A DNA stretch of 35,610 nucleotides from Caulobacterales bacterium (lineage in GTDB: Bacteria; Pseudomonadota; Alphaproteobacteria; Caulobacterales; Caulobacteraceae), in contig JACRBD010000139.1 in the NCBI GenBank assembly GCA_016234625.1, positions 1 to 35,610 of the forward strand. The letters are read 5' to 3'. Under the pieces are notes generated by a model that was given only the letters and a program-made list of their open reading frames with translations, did not search any database and was not told the DNA's origin. Below are positions 7,948-15,924 of this stretch, in pieces. The position numbers were made by a program, and so were the translations under genes. Positions within the stretch are counted from its first letter, which is position 1; every line of letters begins with the position of its first letter.

Positions 7948-7986
7948 AAAAAGACAACGCCCGCCGGCGGAACCGGCGGGCGTTGT
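7948..7986 (-). terminator. Rho-independent terminator of ctrA
   Basis: A perfect 14-bp stem (7954-7967 with 7973-7986) and a 5-nt loop; read on the minus strand it is followed by CTTTTT. This is a strong intrinsic terminator 28 bp beyond the ctrA stop codon. On the plus strand only GTTT follows, so it acts mainly on ctrA but may also stop the converging transcript. Confidence 0.88.
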
Positions 7987-8013
7987 TTACGCGTACGCTA
8001 CTGAAAGGGTGGA

Positions 8014-8709
8014 TCAGGCCGCGACGATGGCTTCCTGCGGATCGCGCAGTACATAGCCGCGGCCCCAGACCGTCTCGATGTGATGCTGGCCGCCCGAGGC
8101 GGTCGCCAGCTTCTTGCGCAGCTTGCAGATGAACACGTCGATGATTTTCAGCTCCGGCTCGTCCATGCCGCCGTAGAGGTGGTTGAGGAACATCTCCTTG
8201 GTCAGGGTCGTGCCCTTCCGCAGGGAGAGCAGCTCCAGCATCTGGTATTCCTTGCCGGTCAGGTGAACGCGCATGCCGTTCACTTCGACCGTCTTGGCGT
8301 CCAGGTTCACGGCGATCTCGCCGGTGTGGATGACCGCCTGGGCGTGGCCCTTGGAGCGGCGCACCACGGCGTGGATGCGGGCGACCATCTCGTCCTTGTG
8401 GAACGGCTTGGTCATGTAGTCGTCGGCGCCGCCGCCCAGGGTCTTCACCTTGGTGTCGATTTCGGCCGAGCCGCTGAGGATCATGATCGGAGTGTTGATC
8501 TTGCCGTTGCGCAGGGTGCGCAGCACGTCCATGCCGCTCATGTCCGGCAGGTTCAGGTCAAGCAGGATGAGGTCGTAATCGTAGATCTTGCCCAGATCGA
8601 CGCCCTCCTCGCCCAGGTCCGTCGTGTAGACGTTGAAGCCCTCGGACTTCAGCATCAGCTCGATGGTCTGCGCCGTTGCGCTGTCATCCTCGATCAACAG
8701 TACGCGCAT
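8014..8709 (-). CDS. ctrA: Cell-cycle response regulator CtrA
   Basis: OmpR-family regulator that controls cell division, DNA methylation, chemotaxis and flagellar class II genes in Caulobacterales, and silences the replication origin. Its 231 residues equal the C. crescentus length. The receiver has D51 as phospho-acceptor and the KPF signature lysine. The DNA-binding domain (about 130-222) is almost identical to known CtrA ([36 protein letters not shown]). The C-terminus ends in VAA; two terminal alanines are the ClpXP degradation signal in C. crescentus. The ATG at 8709, behind GAGGGG, gives the canonical [15 protein letters not shown]; the longer reading adds ten non-family residues. Methylation- and CtrA-dependent control is suggested by the upstream region. 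Confidence 0.98.
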   Translation of the reverse strand: MRVLLIEDDSATAQTIELMLKSEGFNVYTTDLGEEGVDLGKIYDYDLILLDLNLPDMSGMDVLRTLRNGKINTPIMILSGSAEIDTKVKTLGGGADDYMTKPFHKDEMVARIHAVVRRSKGHAQAVIHTGEIAVNLDAKTVEVNGMRVHLTGKEYQMLELLSLRKGTTLTKEMFLNHLYGGMDEPELKIIDVFICKLRKKLATASGGQHHIETVWGRGYVLRDPQEAIVAA

Positions 8710-8758
8710 CGATCCCCTCCACGCGGCAACCCGCGTCAACGTTGTCAGGCGTGAGGCG

Positions 8759-9037
8759 GAATCCGCCTCCGAAGCTCGATCCCGACATTGGAATTAAGCT
8801 GCTTTAAGACTGGTTAATGGTGAACCGCCCGTTGGAAAGAATCGTTAAGCCGATTTGCGAATCGCGAGCAAGCGGCCATCGCCCGATCCGGAGTCGCACC
8901 GCCGATGACTCTTTCGTGATCGCGGAATCTCCAGCGATTCAAAGGAGATTCGGCAAACCCTTGCGAGGGTGGGGAGCCGACTCCCCCTGCGCGCTCCTGT
9001 CGCGGGGACGGGTCGCGAAAACGCGGCCGCGTGAGTC
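8759..9037. promoter_or_regulatory. ctrA upstream region: ten GANTC methylation sites
   Basis: This stretch lies in a 397-bp gap without a credible gene (8710-9106). GANTC, the CcrM target, occurs at 8759, 8839, 8859, 8891, 8907, 8925, 8936, 8947, 8979 and 9033. About one would be expected by chance. In C. crescentus, ctrA P1 is sensitive to the methylation state of a GANTC near its promoter, so part of this cluster probably has that role; the density is unusual. A 75-codon open frame on the plus strand (8817-9044) has no family resemblance and is judged not a gene. Confidence 0.65.
8794..8817 (-). promoter_or_regulatory. Three TTAA motifs at 10-bp intervals, probable CtrA binding region
   Basis: TTAA stands at 8794-8797, 8804-8807 and 8814-8817, that is TTAA-N6-TTAA-N6-TTAA. 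Read on the minus strand, the upstream one is part of ATTAACCA, close to the TTAACCAT half-site. A fourth TTAA is at 8845. The classic CtrA box is TTAA-N7-TTAA, so spacing here is one base shorter. Position 85-108 bp before the ctrA start codon fits autoregulation as in C. crescentus P2. Confidence 0.55.
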
Positions 9038-9106
9038 AAGATGACGCGGCGGGGTCGCGACGGCGCGTCGGAACACGATGAAAGATGAAGGTCGGTTGTT
9101 AACCGG

Positions 9107-9391
9107 TCAGACCAGCTCGACATTGACCTTTCGCCCCAGGACGGCCGCCGCGCGCTGCAGCGTGACGATCGTCACATTGCCGTCGCGAGGGTCGAGGATA
9201 CGGTCCACCTGGGTTCGACTGGTGCGCATCAGCTCGGCAAGCTTGCGTTTGCTGAGCTTCCGATCCCTCATTGCCTGGTCGAGTTGCCAGGCGATCACCT
9301 CCTTGATGGCGAGGGCCTGGACTTCCTCAAGCACGCCTTCATCGCGCAGGAAGTCGTCAATGCCGGAGCCCGCGTGCCGGTTGTCAGCCAT
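9107..9391 (-). CDS. XRE-family antitoxin (HigA-like)
   Basis: A 94-residue protein with a helix-turn-helix at about residues 43-85 (LSKRKLAELMRTSRTQVDRILDP then VTIVTLQRAAAVLGRKV). Its 5' end overlaps the upstream RelE/HigB-like gene by 8 bp, the usual toxin-first arrangement of HigBA-type modules with Gp49-like toxins. It is expected to bind and neutralise the toxin and repress the shared promoter. No terminator was seen before the ctrA upstream region. Confidence 0.82.
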   Translation of the reverse strand: MADNRHAGSGIDDFLRDEGVLEEVQALAIKEVIAWQLDQAMRDRKLSKRKLAELMRTSRTQVDRILDPRDGNVTIVTLQRAAAVLGRKVNVELV

Positions 9392-9740
9392 TCTCGACCT
9401 CCTTCATGCGTTTGCGCGCGATATGCAGCGCGGATGGCGGCGCCTTCTGCATCTTCTTGACGAAGGCGTGCAGGGCGTAGAGCCGGCCGTCGTGAAAACA
9501 GACGAGCACCCGGGCGATGGCCTTGCTGGACTGGGTGGTGCGAACTTCCCAAAGCCCGCCGCCGAGTGATCGGCAGAGCGGCATTCCAACCGGCCATCGA
9601 TACTGGACGCGGAGCAGGTCAGCCCCGACCACAAGTCGGTGGTCTCGGTTCAAGGTCTTCAACCAGTCGCGAACGGGCTCGGCGCCCGCGTCGCTGCGGT
9701 AGGAGACCAGCGGAATCTTCGGTGGCTCGCTCCGGCGCAA
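9384..9740 (-). CDS. RelE/HigB-like toxin, phage-derived Gp49-like family
   Basis: A 118-residue basic protein with the family pattern: IPLVSYRSDAGAEPVRDWLKTL at the start, a central GMPLCRSLGGGLWEVRTT, then RVLVCFHDGRLYALHAFVKKMQKAP and the lysine/arginine-rich HIARKRMKEV end. Such toxins are mostly ribosome-dependent mRNA interferases. The only in-frame start that keeps the whole domain is TTG at 9740, immediately after an in-frame TGA, and no clear ribosome-binding site precedes it, so expression may be weak or the true start uncertain. An 18-bp palindrome lies just upstream. Confidence 0.78.
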   Translation of the reverse strand: MRRSEPPKIPLVSYRSDAGAEPVRDWLKTLNRDHRLVVGADLLRVQYRWPVGMPLCRSLGGGLWEVRTTQSSKAIARVLVCFHDGRLYALHAFVKKMQKAPPSALHIARKRMKEVENG

Positions 9741-9762
9741 TCAGGGCTCATCACGATTGAAC

Positions 9763-9780
9763 GGCACCATAAATGGTGCC
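9763..9780 (-). promoter_or_regulatory. Operator palindrome of the HigBA-like pair
   Basis: GGCACCAT-AA-ATGGTGCC is a perfect 8-bp inverted repeat with a 2-bp centre, 22 bp before the toxin start. TTGACA, a perfect -35 hexamer on the minus strand, is at 9790-9785, so the palindrome covers the spacer and -10 zone. No clear -10 hexamer was found. Autorepression by the antitoxin is the likely use. Confidence 0.65.
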
Positions 9781-9855
9781 AATTTGTCAAGGGTCGTATC
9801 GACGCGACCATAGAGCGCGTATTATCGGGATACAACAATCAGGAGCGGTTGGACT

Positions 9856-11025
9856 CTAGCTCGCCCGCACCGCGCTCGCGATGAACCCGCCGCCCAGCAC
9901 CCGGCTGGGGTCTTCCGGCGCATAGAGGACGCAGGCCTGGCCGGGGGCCACGCCTTCCTCCAGCACGTCGAGCTCGATCCCGACGCCGCCGTCGATCATC
10001 GCCAGCCGGCCGGCCACCGGCTCACGGGTCGAGCGGACGCGGGCCAGCACGGGCCGGCCGGCCATGGCGGCGGCTTGAAGGGTCGCCTCGTCGCCCAGCC
10101 AGTTCTCTTCCTTCAGGGTCAGGGCCCGGGTCAGCAGGGCCTCGCGCGGTCCGACGATCACCTGGCGTTTGTCGGCGTCGATGCGCACCACGAACAGCGG
10201 GTCGCCGCCGCCGATGTTCAGGCCCCGGCGCTGGCCGATGGTGTAGCGGGTGACGCCCTCGTGGCGGCCCAGCACCCGGCCGTCCAGGTGCACGATGTCG
10301 CCCGGCTCCGCGCCATGCGGACGCAGGCGGTCGATCACCGTGTGGTACTTGCCCTCCGGCACGAAACAGATGTCCTGACTGTCGGGCTTGTCGGCGGCGG
10401 CCAGGCTCATGCCCGCCGCCACGCCGCGCACCGCCGGCTTGGGCAGGCCGCCGAGCGGAAAGCGCAGGAAGTCCAGCTGCTCGCGGGTGGTGGCGAACAG
10501 GAAATAGCTCTGGTCCCGATTGGCGTCGACCGCCCGGTGCAGCGTCGGCCCGTTCGGCGTGTCTTCCCGGCGCACATAGTGACCCGTCGCCATGGCCGAG
10601 GCGCCCAGGTCCCGGGCCACGTCCAGCAGGTCGCGGAACTTGACGGTCTGGTTGCAGCGTACGCAGGGGATCGGCGTCTCGCCGCGCAGGTAGGCGTCGG
10701 CGAACTCCTCGATCACCTGGTCTTTGAACCGACTTTCGTAGTCGAGCACATAGTGGGGAATGCCGATGGCCTCGGCCGCCTGGCGGGCGTCGAGGATGTC
10801 CTGGCCGGCGCAGCAGGCGCCCTTCTTCTGGATCGCCGCCCCGTGGTCGTAGAGCTGCAGGGTCACGCCCACCACGTCATAGCCGGCCCGCGCCAGCAGG
10901 GCGGCGGTCACCGTCGAATCCACCCCGCCGGACATGGCCGCCACCACCCGCGACCCGGTCGGCAGGCCGACGGCAGCGCGCACGACGTCGTCGGCGATGT
11001 CCAGAGAGGGCAGGGGCGCGTTCAT
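9856..11025 (-). CDS. mnmA: tRNA-specific 2-thiouridylase MnmA
   Basis: Adds sulfur to U34 of tRNA-Lys, -Glu and -Gln in the cytoplasm. The PP-loop ATP-binding motif SGGVDS is at residues 32-37. The catalytic cysteine pair is visible: C124 in [11 protein letters not shown] and C218 in [10 protein letters not shown], matching E. coli C102 and C199. The 389-residue length is slightly above the usual 360-370 because of an N-terminal extension of about 20 residues, common in alphaproteobacteria. It lies 43 bp downstream of vapC on the same strand and may be partly co-transcribed with it, although it is a housekeeping gene. Confidence 0.96.
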   Translation of the reverse strand: MNAPLPSLDIADDVVRAAVGLPTGSRVVAAMSGGVDSTVTAALLARAGYDVVGVTLQLYDHGAAIQKKGACCAGQDILDARQAAEAIGIPHYVLDYESRFKDQVIEEFADAYLRGETPIPCVRCNQTVKFRDLLDVARDLGASAMATGHYVRREDTPNGPTLHRAVDANRDQSYFLFATTREQLDFLRFPLGGLPKPAVRGVAAGMSLAAADKPDSQDICFVPEGKYHTVIDRLRPHGAEPGDIVHLDGRVLGRHEGVTRYTIGQRRGLNIGGGDPLFVVRIDADKRQVIVGPREALLTRALTLKEENWLGDEATLQAAAMAGRPVLARVRSTREPVAGRLAMIDGGVGIELDVLEEGVAPGQACVLYAPEDPSRVLGGGFIASAVRAS

Positions 11026-11068
11026 CGGCCGCTATGTAGAGCCTCGGGCCGCAAATTGCGACCGGGGG

Positions 11069-11467
11069 TCAGGCCAGCAGCCGGGCGGCTACCTTGTTGG
11101 CCGTCAGTAGCGCCACGGCATCCTTGTCGAAGGACACGAAGAGTTCGCCCCCAAGACGCCGACCCTCATAGGCGATGACCGCATCCGCGAAGTCGCCGCC
11201 GGCATCAAGCGCCTCCAGCCCGGCGTCGACCGCCGGCCCGTCGATGACCACGCCCGCGCCTCCGATCAACACCCGGATCGCCATGGCGATGTGGGTCGGC
11301 GGATACCGGTACAGGCGCGACAGGACCCAAACCAGCTCACAAAGTGTCGGCAGGGTGAGGGCCATGGTCTCCGCGCGAACCAGCGCCGCTTCCGCGATCC
11401 TTGCCTGCCGCTTTTCATCCCGGGTCAGCACCCTGACCAGGACATTGGTGTCCGCCGTGATCTTCAC
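11069..11467 (-). CDS. vapC: PIN-domain ribonuclease toxin (VapC-like)
   Basis: A 132-residue PIN-domain protein. The four-acid metal site can be followed: D6 (ITADTNVLVR), E44 (LCELVW), D92/D95 (GDFADAVIA) and D114 (FVSFDKDA). VapC toxins cleave specific tRNAs or rRNA. The start codon overlaps the antitoxin stop by 4 bp (ATGA), so the toxin is translated in step with the antitoxin. The gene appears intact, with all acidic residues kept. Confidence 0.9.
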   Translation of the reverse strand: MKITADTNVLVRVLTRDEKRQARIAEAALVRAETMALTLPTLCELVWVLSRLYRYPPTHIAMAIRVLIGGAGVVIDGPAVDAGLEALDAGGDFADAVIAYEGRRLGGELFVSFDKDAVALLTANKVAARLLA

Positions 11468-11715
11468 CGTTCGCCGGCCCAGCCCTTGGCGATCGCCTCA
11501 TTGATTTCCTCGATCGTGAAGCTGGGACCATCCGGGCGATGGAGGAGGCCGAAGGCATCGGAAATCTTGCCCGTCGGGCTCGCCGCGCGAACATCAAGAT
11601 GGCCGTTGGGCAGCAACTGGACGCTGACCCTGTCGCCCGGGCCGACGCCAAGATGCCGCAATAGATCCTTGCGCAGGGTGACCTGCCCCTTGGCGGTGAT
11701 GGTGAGGGTGCTCAT
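11464..11715 (-). CDS. vapB: AbrB/MazE-fold antitoxin (VapB-like)
   Basis: An 83-residue protein with an N-terminal SpoVT-AbrB DNA-binding domain (LTITAKGQVTLRKDLLRHLGV, then GDRVSVQLLPNGHLDV) and a C-terminal segment (about 48-83) likely to wrap the PIN toxin. It is coupled to vapC by a 4-bp overlap. A perfect 20-bp palindrome starts 10 bp before its start codon and is the likely autoregulatory operator. Confidence 0.88.
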   Translation of the reverse strand: MSTLTITAKGQVTLRKDLLRHLGVGPGDRVSVQLLPNGHLDVRAASPTGKISDAFGLLHRPDGPSFTIEEINEAIAKGWAGER

Positions 11716-11724
11716 GCCGAGAAA

Positions 11725-11744
11725 GTAAGGCGATATCGCCTTAC
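11725..11744 (-). promoter_or_regulatory. Perfect 20-bp palindrome, VapB operator
   Basis: GTAAGGCGATATCGCCTTAC is its own reverse complement over all 20 bases and has no spacer. It sits 10 bp upstream of the vapB start, where it would overlap a promoter (TTGCCA lies just upstream on the minus strand). Binding by the AbrB-fold antitoxin is inferred from position and symmetry. Confidence 0.72.
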
Positions 11745-11764
11745 TGGCAAGTTCACCGAATTCG

Positions 11765-12526
11765 TCAGCCCATCACCAGCAGCTCGCTCTCCCCCGTGTC
11801 GGGGTGGTCGTCCGGATGGGCGGCGACATGGGCGTCCATCCGCGCGAAGCCTTCCTCGATCTCGGCCTCGGTCATGTGCTCGAAGGTCGAGATGGCCCGC
11901 AGGCGCAGCTTGGCCGCCGCTTCGGTCGCGTTGGCGGCATAGGTCTCGTTGACCACCTCTAGCGCGATGGTTTTGAGGCCGACGGCCTCGAACACGCCGG
12001 TCACCTCGGCCAGCGTCGGGAACATCTGCCGTTCGATCTCCAGGGCGCGGGGGAAGAACCGCTGCCACCAGCCGCCGTTCATCCGGTCGGAGAACGGGCT
12101 GCGCACCAGCACCCGGCCGCCGGGCTTCAGCACCCGGGCGATCTCGACCGCCGCCGCGGCGCGGTCGGGCACATGGTGGATGGAGAGGAACATCAGCACC
12201 GCGTCGGCGCTGTCATCGGGCAGGGGAATGCGCGCGCCCTCGCCTTCGCGGTAGCGTACCGCGGGATGACTGGCCGTCGCCTCGGCGATCTCGCGCATCC
12301 TGGCCGAGGGCTCCACGCCCCAGACGGGTCCGCCGAAGGTGTCGGCGAGGGCCGGGGTCAGGCGGCCGACGCCGCAGCCAAGGTCAACGACGGCCAGCGG
12401 CCGGCGCTCCGGCAGATGCTCGGCGAACCGCGCCATCCAGCGCGCCAGCGCCTCCGGCGGCATCCGCCGTCCCTTGGCGTAGTTGACGTGCTGGCTGTCG
12501 TCGTAGTCGACCCGTTTCAACACCAT
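11765..12526 (-). CDS. Class I SAM-dependent methyltransferase
   Basis: A 253-residue protein with a Rossmann-type methyltransferase core (Methyltransf_11 type). Motif I is VVDLGCGVG at 46-54; the acidic loop VEPSAR follows, then DDSADAVLMFLSIHHV and VLKPGGRVLVRSPF. No membrane or targeting segment is seen. GGAGG lies 7 bp before the ATG. The substrate cannot be told from sequence; relatives act on small molecules or quinones. It stands alone between vapB and the flagellar gene flgL, on the same strand as flgL, with 49 bp between. Confidence 0.85.
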   Translation of the reverse strand: MVLKRVDYDDSQHVNYAKGRRMPPEALARWMARFAEHLPERRPLAVVDLGCGVGRLTPALADTFGGPVWGVEPSARMREIAEATASHPAVRYREGEGARIPLPDDSADAVLMFLSIHHVPDRAAAAVEIARVLKPGGRVLVRSPFSDRMNGGWWQRFFPRALEIERQMFPTLAEVTGVFEAVGLKTIALEVVNETYAANATEAAAKLRLRAISTFEHMTEAEIEEGFARMDAHVAAHPDDHPDTGESELLVMG

Positions 12527-12575
12527 AATGTCCTCCCTGGGGGGAGGATATCACAGCCGCCGCCAGGCGGTTTGC

Positions 12576-13499
12576 CTACGACAGCAGGTTCAGCAGGGAG
12601 CTCTGGCTCAGGCTGTTGAACACCTGGGCGCTGGCCTGGACGGTGGTCTGGGCCTGTTGCAGGCGGCTGATGGCCTGCGCCATGTCGACGTCGGTGATGC
12701 CGCCGACCATGCCCTCGAGCATCGACTGGCGGTCGGTCTGGATGTCCATGGTCTTGTCGACGCGGTTCTGGATCAGGCCGTTGCGGGCGGTGGCGTCGGT
12801 CAGGCCGACGCCGGCGGCGTCGAAGTCGTCGAGCATGCCCTGCAGGAAGGTGGTCTGGGTCGCGGTCAGCTGGCCGGTGAAGGCGCCGTTGACGTCGACG
12901 AAATCCTGCACCTGGCGGAAGGCCGTGAACAGGTCGCCGCCCAGCTGGTCGGCGAGGAAGCCGGACTGGATGGTGGTCGACTCGTCCAGCTGGTTCGTCG
13001 GGATCAGGTTGTCGTTGTTGAAGAAGGCGGCGACCGTGGGCTGGGTGGTCAGGTCGGCCAGCGAACCGGCGGTGACCGGCGGGCTGTCCACCTGGCCGCC
13101 GGCGAACAGGTAGCGGCCGCCGAACTTGGCGTTCAGCGAGTCCGCGGCCGAGGAGAACCAGCTCGACAGCTCGCTCATCAGCGCCTCGCCGCGACCGGTG
13201 GCCAGGGCTTCGGCAATGGCCTGGCGGGCGCCGGTGGCCGCCTCGGCCGTCTGCGACAGGGCCAGGTTCTGCGATTCCAGCCTGGAGGTGAGGATCTTGC
13301 CCTGGGTCAGGAAGGCCTCGACCTTGGTCTGGATCGAACGGGTGGCCAGCAGGGTTTCGGCCTGTTTGGCGAAACCCTTCAGGTCGCTGGCGGTCTTCCC
13401 GCTGGAAACCTGGGCGTTGGCCTCCGACTGGCGCACCTGGGCGCGCATCAGGTCATTGAGGACCGAGGAATAGTTGTTGCCGGTGGCGACGCGGTTCAT
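12576..13499 (-). CDS. flgL: Flagellar hook-filament junction protein FlgL (HAP3)
   Basis: Second junction protein between hook and filament; exported by the flagellar type III system. The 307-residue protein has the flagellin-like N-terminal coiled coil (RVATGNNYSSVLNDLMRAQVRQ, VSSGKTASDLKGF) and C-terminal coiled coil (MAQAISRLQQAQTTVQASAQVF...SLLNLLS), with a variable centre. No signal peptide, as expected. It starts 4 bp after the flgK stop, so the two form an operon, probably driven by the sigma-54-type promoter upstream of flgK. Confidence 0.94.
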   Translation of the reverse strand: MNRVATGNNYSSVLNDLMRAQVRQSEANAQVSSGKTASDLKGFAKQAETLLATRSIQTKVEAFLTQGKILTSRLESQNLALSQTAEAATGARQAIAEALATGRGEALMSELSSWFSSAADSLNAKFGGRYLFAGGQVDSPPVTAGSLADLTTQPTVAAFFNNDNLIPTNQLDESTTIQSGFLADQLGGDLFTAFRQVQDFVDVNGAFTGQLTATQTTFLQGMLDDFDAAGVGLTDATARNGLIQNRVDKTMDIQTDRQSMLEGMVGGITDVDMAQAISRLQQAQTTVQASAQVFNSLSQSSLLNLLS

Positions 13500-13503
13500 G
13501 CGC

Positions 13504-15621
13504 TTACCTCACCATCATGAGCAGGACATCGTACATGTCCTTGCTGGCCTGAACGAGCCGGGCGGCGGCGTTGAACGCCTGCTGGTAGGTGGTCATGCTG
13601 ATCAGCTCCTGATCCAGGTTGACCCCTTCGGCGGAGCTGCGGCGTGTGTCGGCTTCGGAGGCCACCGCCTCCGCGATGGTCTGGCGCGAGGCGGCGGCGT
13701 CGGCCTTGCGGGCGATCGACCCGGCCAGCTCCGAGGCGTAGCGCGACACGGTCATGGTCGAGGCGGCGAGGCCTCCGGAGGCGTCGAAGCCGGTCATGGT
13801 TTCGCCGGCCTGGGCCAGCCGGACCGCGCCACGGCCGTCGCCGACCGCCAGCACCGGCTTGCCGGCCAGGGCCTGGCTGAGGTCGAAGTTGGCCAGGGCT
13901 AGTTTCAGCGGATTGGCGGCGATGTCGGCGCGAATCTCGAACCGTTCCGACCGCGTGCCGCGCTGGGCCAGGCCAACGCCGAACAGCTCGGAGATCGACG
14001 GCCCTCCGGCGCCGCGCTCGGTGTCGTCGTTGAGCACCGACAGGCTGGCGCCCTTGGCGTTGGCGGTGAACAGCATCGCGCCGTCGGCGTCGAGGCTGAA
14101 GGCTCCGTAGAGACCGACGCCGGTGGTGTTGTTGTTCAGGGCGTCGAGCAGGTCCTGCATCGCGCCGCCCGCGGGCACCGCGACGGTGACGTCCTTGACC
14201 CGCACGCCGTCGCCGTCGGCTACCCGCAGGCTGATCGTGTCGCCGGTGGTGAAGCCGTGGGCGCTCGCGGCGGTCATGCCGGTCTCGTAGAAGGGATAGC
14301 CGCCGGAACTGACCAGGTCGTTCAGGCCGAAGAAGTGCGAGAAGCCCTTGCCGGCTTTCAGCGAGGGGTTGGTCGCGTCGTCAGCGATGGCCACGCCCGC
14401 GCCGCCAGAGGCGGACAGGCTGAGGGCGCCGTTGGCGAAACTGGCGGCGCCGAACACGCCCAGCGCCGTATTCAGGTTCGTCAGGAAGCTGGCCGTGGTG
14501 AAGGCCGTCGCCGCGCCGCCATCGACGCTCATGGTCCAGGCGTCGAAATCAATGGCCACCTGGCGCTGCAGGATGCCGTCGGCGCCGACCACGCCCACCG
14601 TCGTCGCGCCGGTGAAGCCGCTGATGGCCGTTCCGATGTCGAGGCCGGTGTCGTGGCCGGTCAGGCTGGCCGGCGCCGGCACGCTGGAAGAGCTGTTATG
14701 GGCCCGGTTCAACTCATCGACGGCGCGGGTGACGAACTCCGACAGCTGGTCGCCCAGGGCCGGCAGTTCGCGGTCGCGCAGGTCGAGCAGGCCGCGGATC
14801 TCGCCGGAGGTCAGCCGGGCCCGCAGGGACGTCTGGCCGGCCGCGTCCGGCAGGGTCACGGCGATTTCGCCCGAGGCCCCGTCCGCGCGCACGTAGGAGA
14901 GGGTCGCCGCGCCGCCGTTGCCGGCCAGCACCGTGCCGTCCGAGGCGCGGATCACCGAGCCCCCGTTGGAACGGGTGTTGACGCTGACGTCCATCAGACC
15001 GCTGAGCTCGTCGATCAGCTGGCCCTGGATGTTCTCCGAGCCGGTGGCGTCGCGGCCCTCGACCTGGGCGCGGCTGATGTCGGCGTTCAGGGCGTCGATC
15101 TGGCTGAGCAGCTCGTTGGCCCGATCGACCGCGCCGCCGATGCGGGCGTCGGCCTCGGTGGCCAGGCTCTTGAGCGAGGTTGAGATGCGTTTGGCTTCGG
15201 TGAGGAAGTCGGTGACGCTGTCGATGGCCGCGCCGCGCTGGATGGTCGAGGCGGCGTCCCCGCCGGCGGCGGAGAAGGCGGCGTAGACCTCGTCCAGCCG
15301 GCTGAAGAAGGAGCTGCCGCTTGACGGGTCGCCGAACAGGGCCTGGGCGCGGTCGAATGCGTCGGCCTGGGCCCCGGCCGAGGCGCTGCTGGCCCGGGCG
15401 TTCAGCGCGGCGCGTTGCAGGAAGGCGTCGGCGGCGCGGCTGATGCCGGTGATGTCGACGCCCACCCCCATGCCGGCCGAGACCAGCGGGGCCTGTTGGA
15501 CCACCTTGCGCACGTAGCCGGTGGTGTTGACGTTGGCGATGTTGTCCGAGACCGTCCGCAGACCGGTCTGGGCGGCCATCAGGCCGCTGGTCGCCGACGA
15601 CATGATGTTGGCGATGCTCAT
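13504..15621 (-). CDS. flgK: Flagellar hook-associated protein FlgK (HAP1)
   Basis: First hook-filament junction protein, 705 residues. The N-terminal rod/hook signature is clear (MSSATSGLMAAQTGLRTVSDNIANVNTTGY), and the C-terminal motif SAEGVNLDQELISMTTYQQAFNAAARLV is typical of FlgK. The middle (about 330-560) is long, Ala/Gly/Asp-rich and variable, as in other alphaproteobacterial FlgK proteins. It is transcribed divergently from fliK across a 391-bp region that holds paired sigma-54-type promoters. Confidence 0.95.
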   Translation of the reverse strand: MSIANIMSSATSGLMAAQTGLRTVSDNIANVNTTGYVRKVVQQAPLVSAGMGVGVDITGISRAADAFLQRAALNARASSASAGAQADAFDRAQALFGDPSSGSSFFSRLDEVYAAFSAAGGDAASTIQRGAAIDSVTDFLTEAKRISTSLKSLATEADARIGGAVDRANELLSQIDALNADISRAQVEGRDATGSENIQGQLIDELSGLMDVSVNTRSNGGSVIRASDGTVLAGNGGAATLSYVRADGASGEIAVTLPDAAGQTSLRARLTSGEIRGLLDLRDRELPALGDQLSEFVTRAVDELNRAHNSSSSVPAPASLTGHDTGLDIGTAISGFTGATTVGVVGADGILQRQVAIDFDAWTMSVDGGAATAFTTASFLTNLNTALGVFGAASFANGALSLSASGGAGVAIADDATNPSLKAGKGFSHFFGLNDLVSSGGYPFYETGMTAASAHGFTTGDTISLRVADGDGVRVKDVTVAVPAGGAMQDLLDALNNNTTGVGLYGAFSLDADGAMLFTANAKGASLSVLNDDTERGAGGPSISELFGVGLAQRGTRSERFEIRADIAANPLKLALANFDLSQALAGKPVLAVGDGRGAVRLAQAGETMTGFDASGGLAASTMTVSRYASELAGSIARKADAAASRQTIAEAVASEADTRRSSAEGVNLDQELISMTTYQQAFNAAARLVQASKDMYDVLLMMVR

Positions 15622-15638
15622 GCGTTCTTTGCCCTGTT

Positions 15639-15679
15639 CCCGGCAAAGCCTGACTCGCCTTCCGGCGTTTTTTGCCGGG
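15639..15679. promoter_or_regulatory. Inverted pair of CCCGGCAA motifs in the flgK leader (candidate ftr sites)
   Basis: CCCGGCAA at 15639-15646 faces TTGCCGGG at 15672-15679. A third copy is at 15831-15838. They resemble the GC-rich ftr elements bound by FlbD in Caulobacter. This pair lies downstream of the predicted flgK promoter and within its leader, where binding could repress, or the arms could pair in the RNA. FlbD binding is an inference. Confidence 0.45.
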
Positions 15680-15771
15680 CGAACGCGACCGCGCTCGCGA
15701 GGGCCAAGTCTAACCTGTTGAAATTCATGGCATTTACAATCCGACCGTCAAACGGCTCGGAAGTGTGCAGC

Positions 15772-15786
15772 GCAAGACCGGCGCCA
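15772..15786 (-). promoter_or_regulatory. Predicted sigma-54 promoter of flgK-flgL
   Basis: On the minus strand TGGCGC-N5-TTGC matches the -24/-12 consensus TGGCAC-N5-TTGC with exact GG-to-GC spacing. It is about 150 bp before the flgK start, leaving a leader of roughly 140 nt. Sigma-54 control of late flagellar genes is established in Caulobacter. Confidence 0.6.
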
Positions 15787-15830
15787 CAGCCCGCCGGGCG
15801 GCAAGGATGGGCCCTGAAGGACGATTGCGG

Positions 15831-15838
15831 CCCGGCAA
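15831..15838 (+). promoter_or_regulatory. CCCGGCAA motif between the divergent sigma-54 promoters (candidate FlbD site)
   Basis: This copy lies between the flgK and fliK promoters, about 45 bp upstream of the first and 87 bp upstream of the second. That is a usual enhancer distance for sigma-54 activators, so one FlbD site could serve both directions. Confidence 0.45.
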
Positions 15839-15924
15839 AACCCTCCACCAGGGACTCGCCGACATGGCCAGTGAAGCCAGAAGAACATGTGTCAAAACAG
15901 TGTGTTGAGGGCGGTCACGGAAAC

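Noticed and set aside
8817-9044. A 75-codon plus-strand frame in the ctrA upstream region
   Set aside because: Arg- and Ser-rich translation without family resemblance, no ribosome-binding site, and it covers the GANTC/TTAA regulatory cluster.
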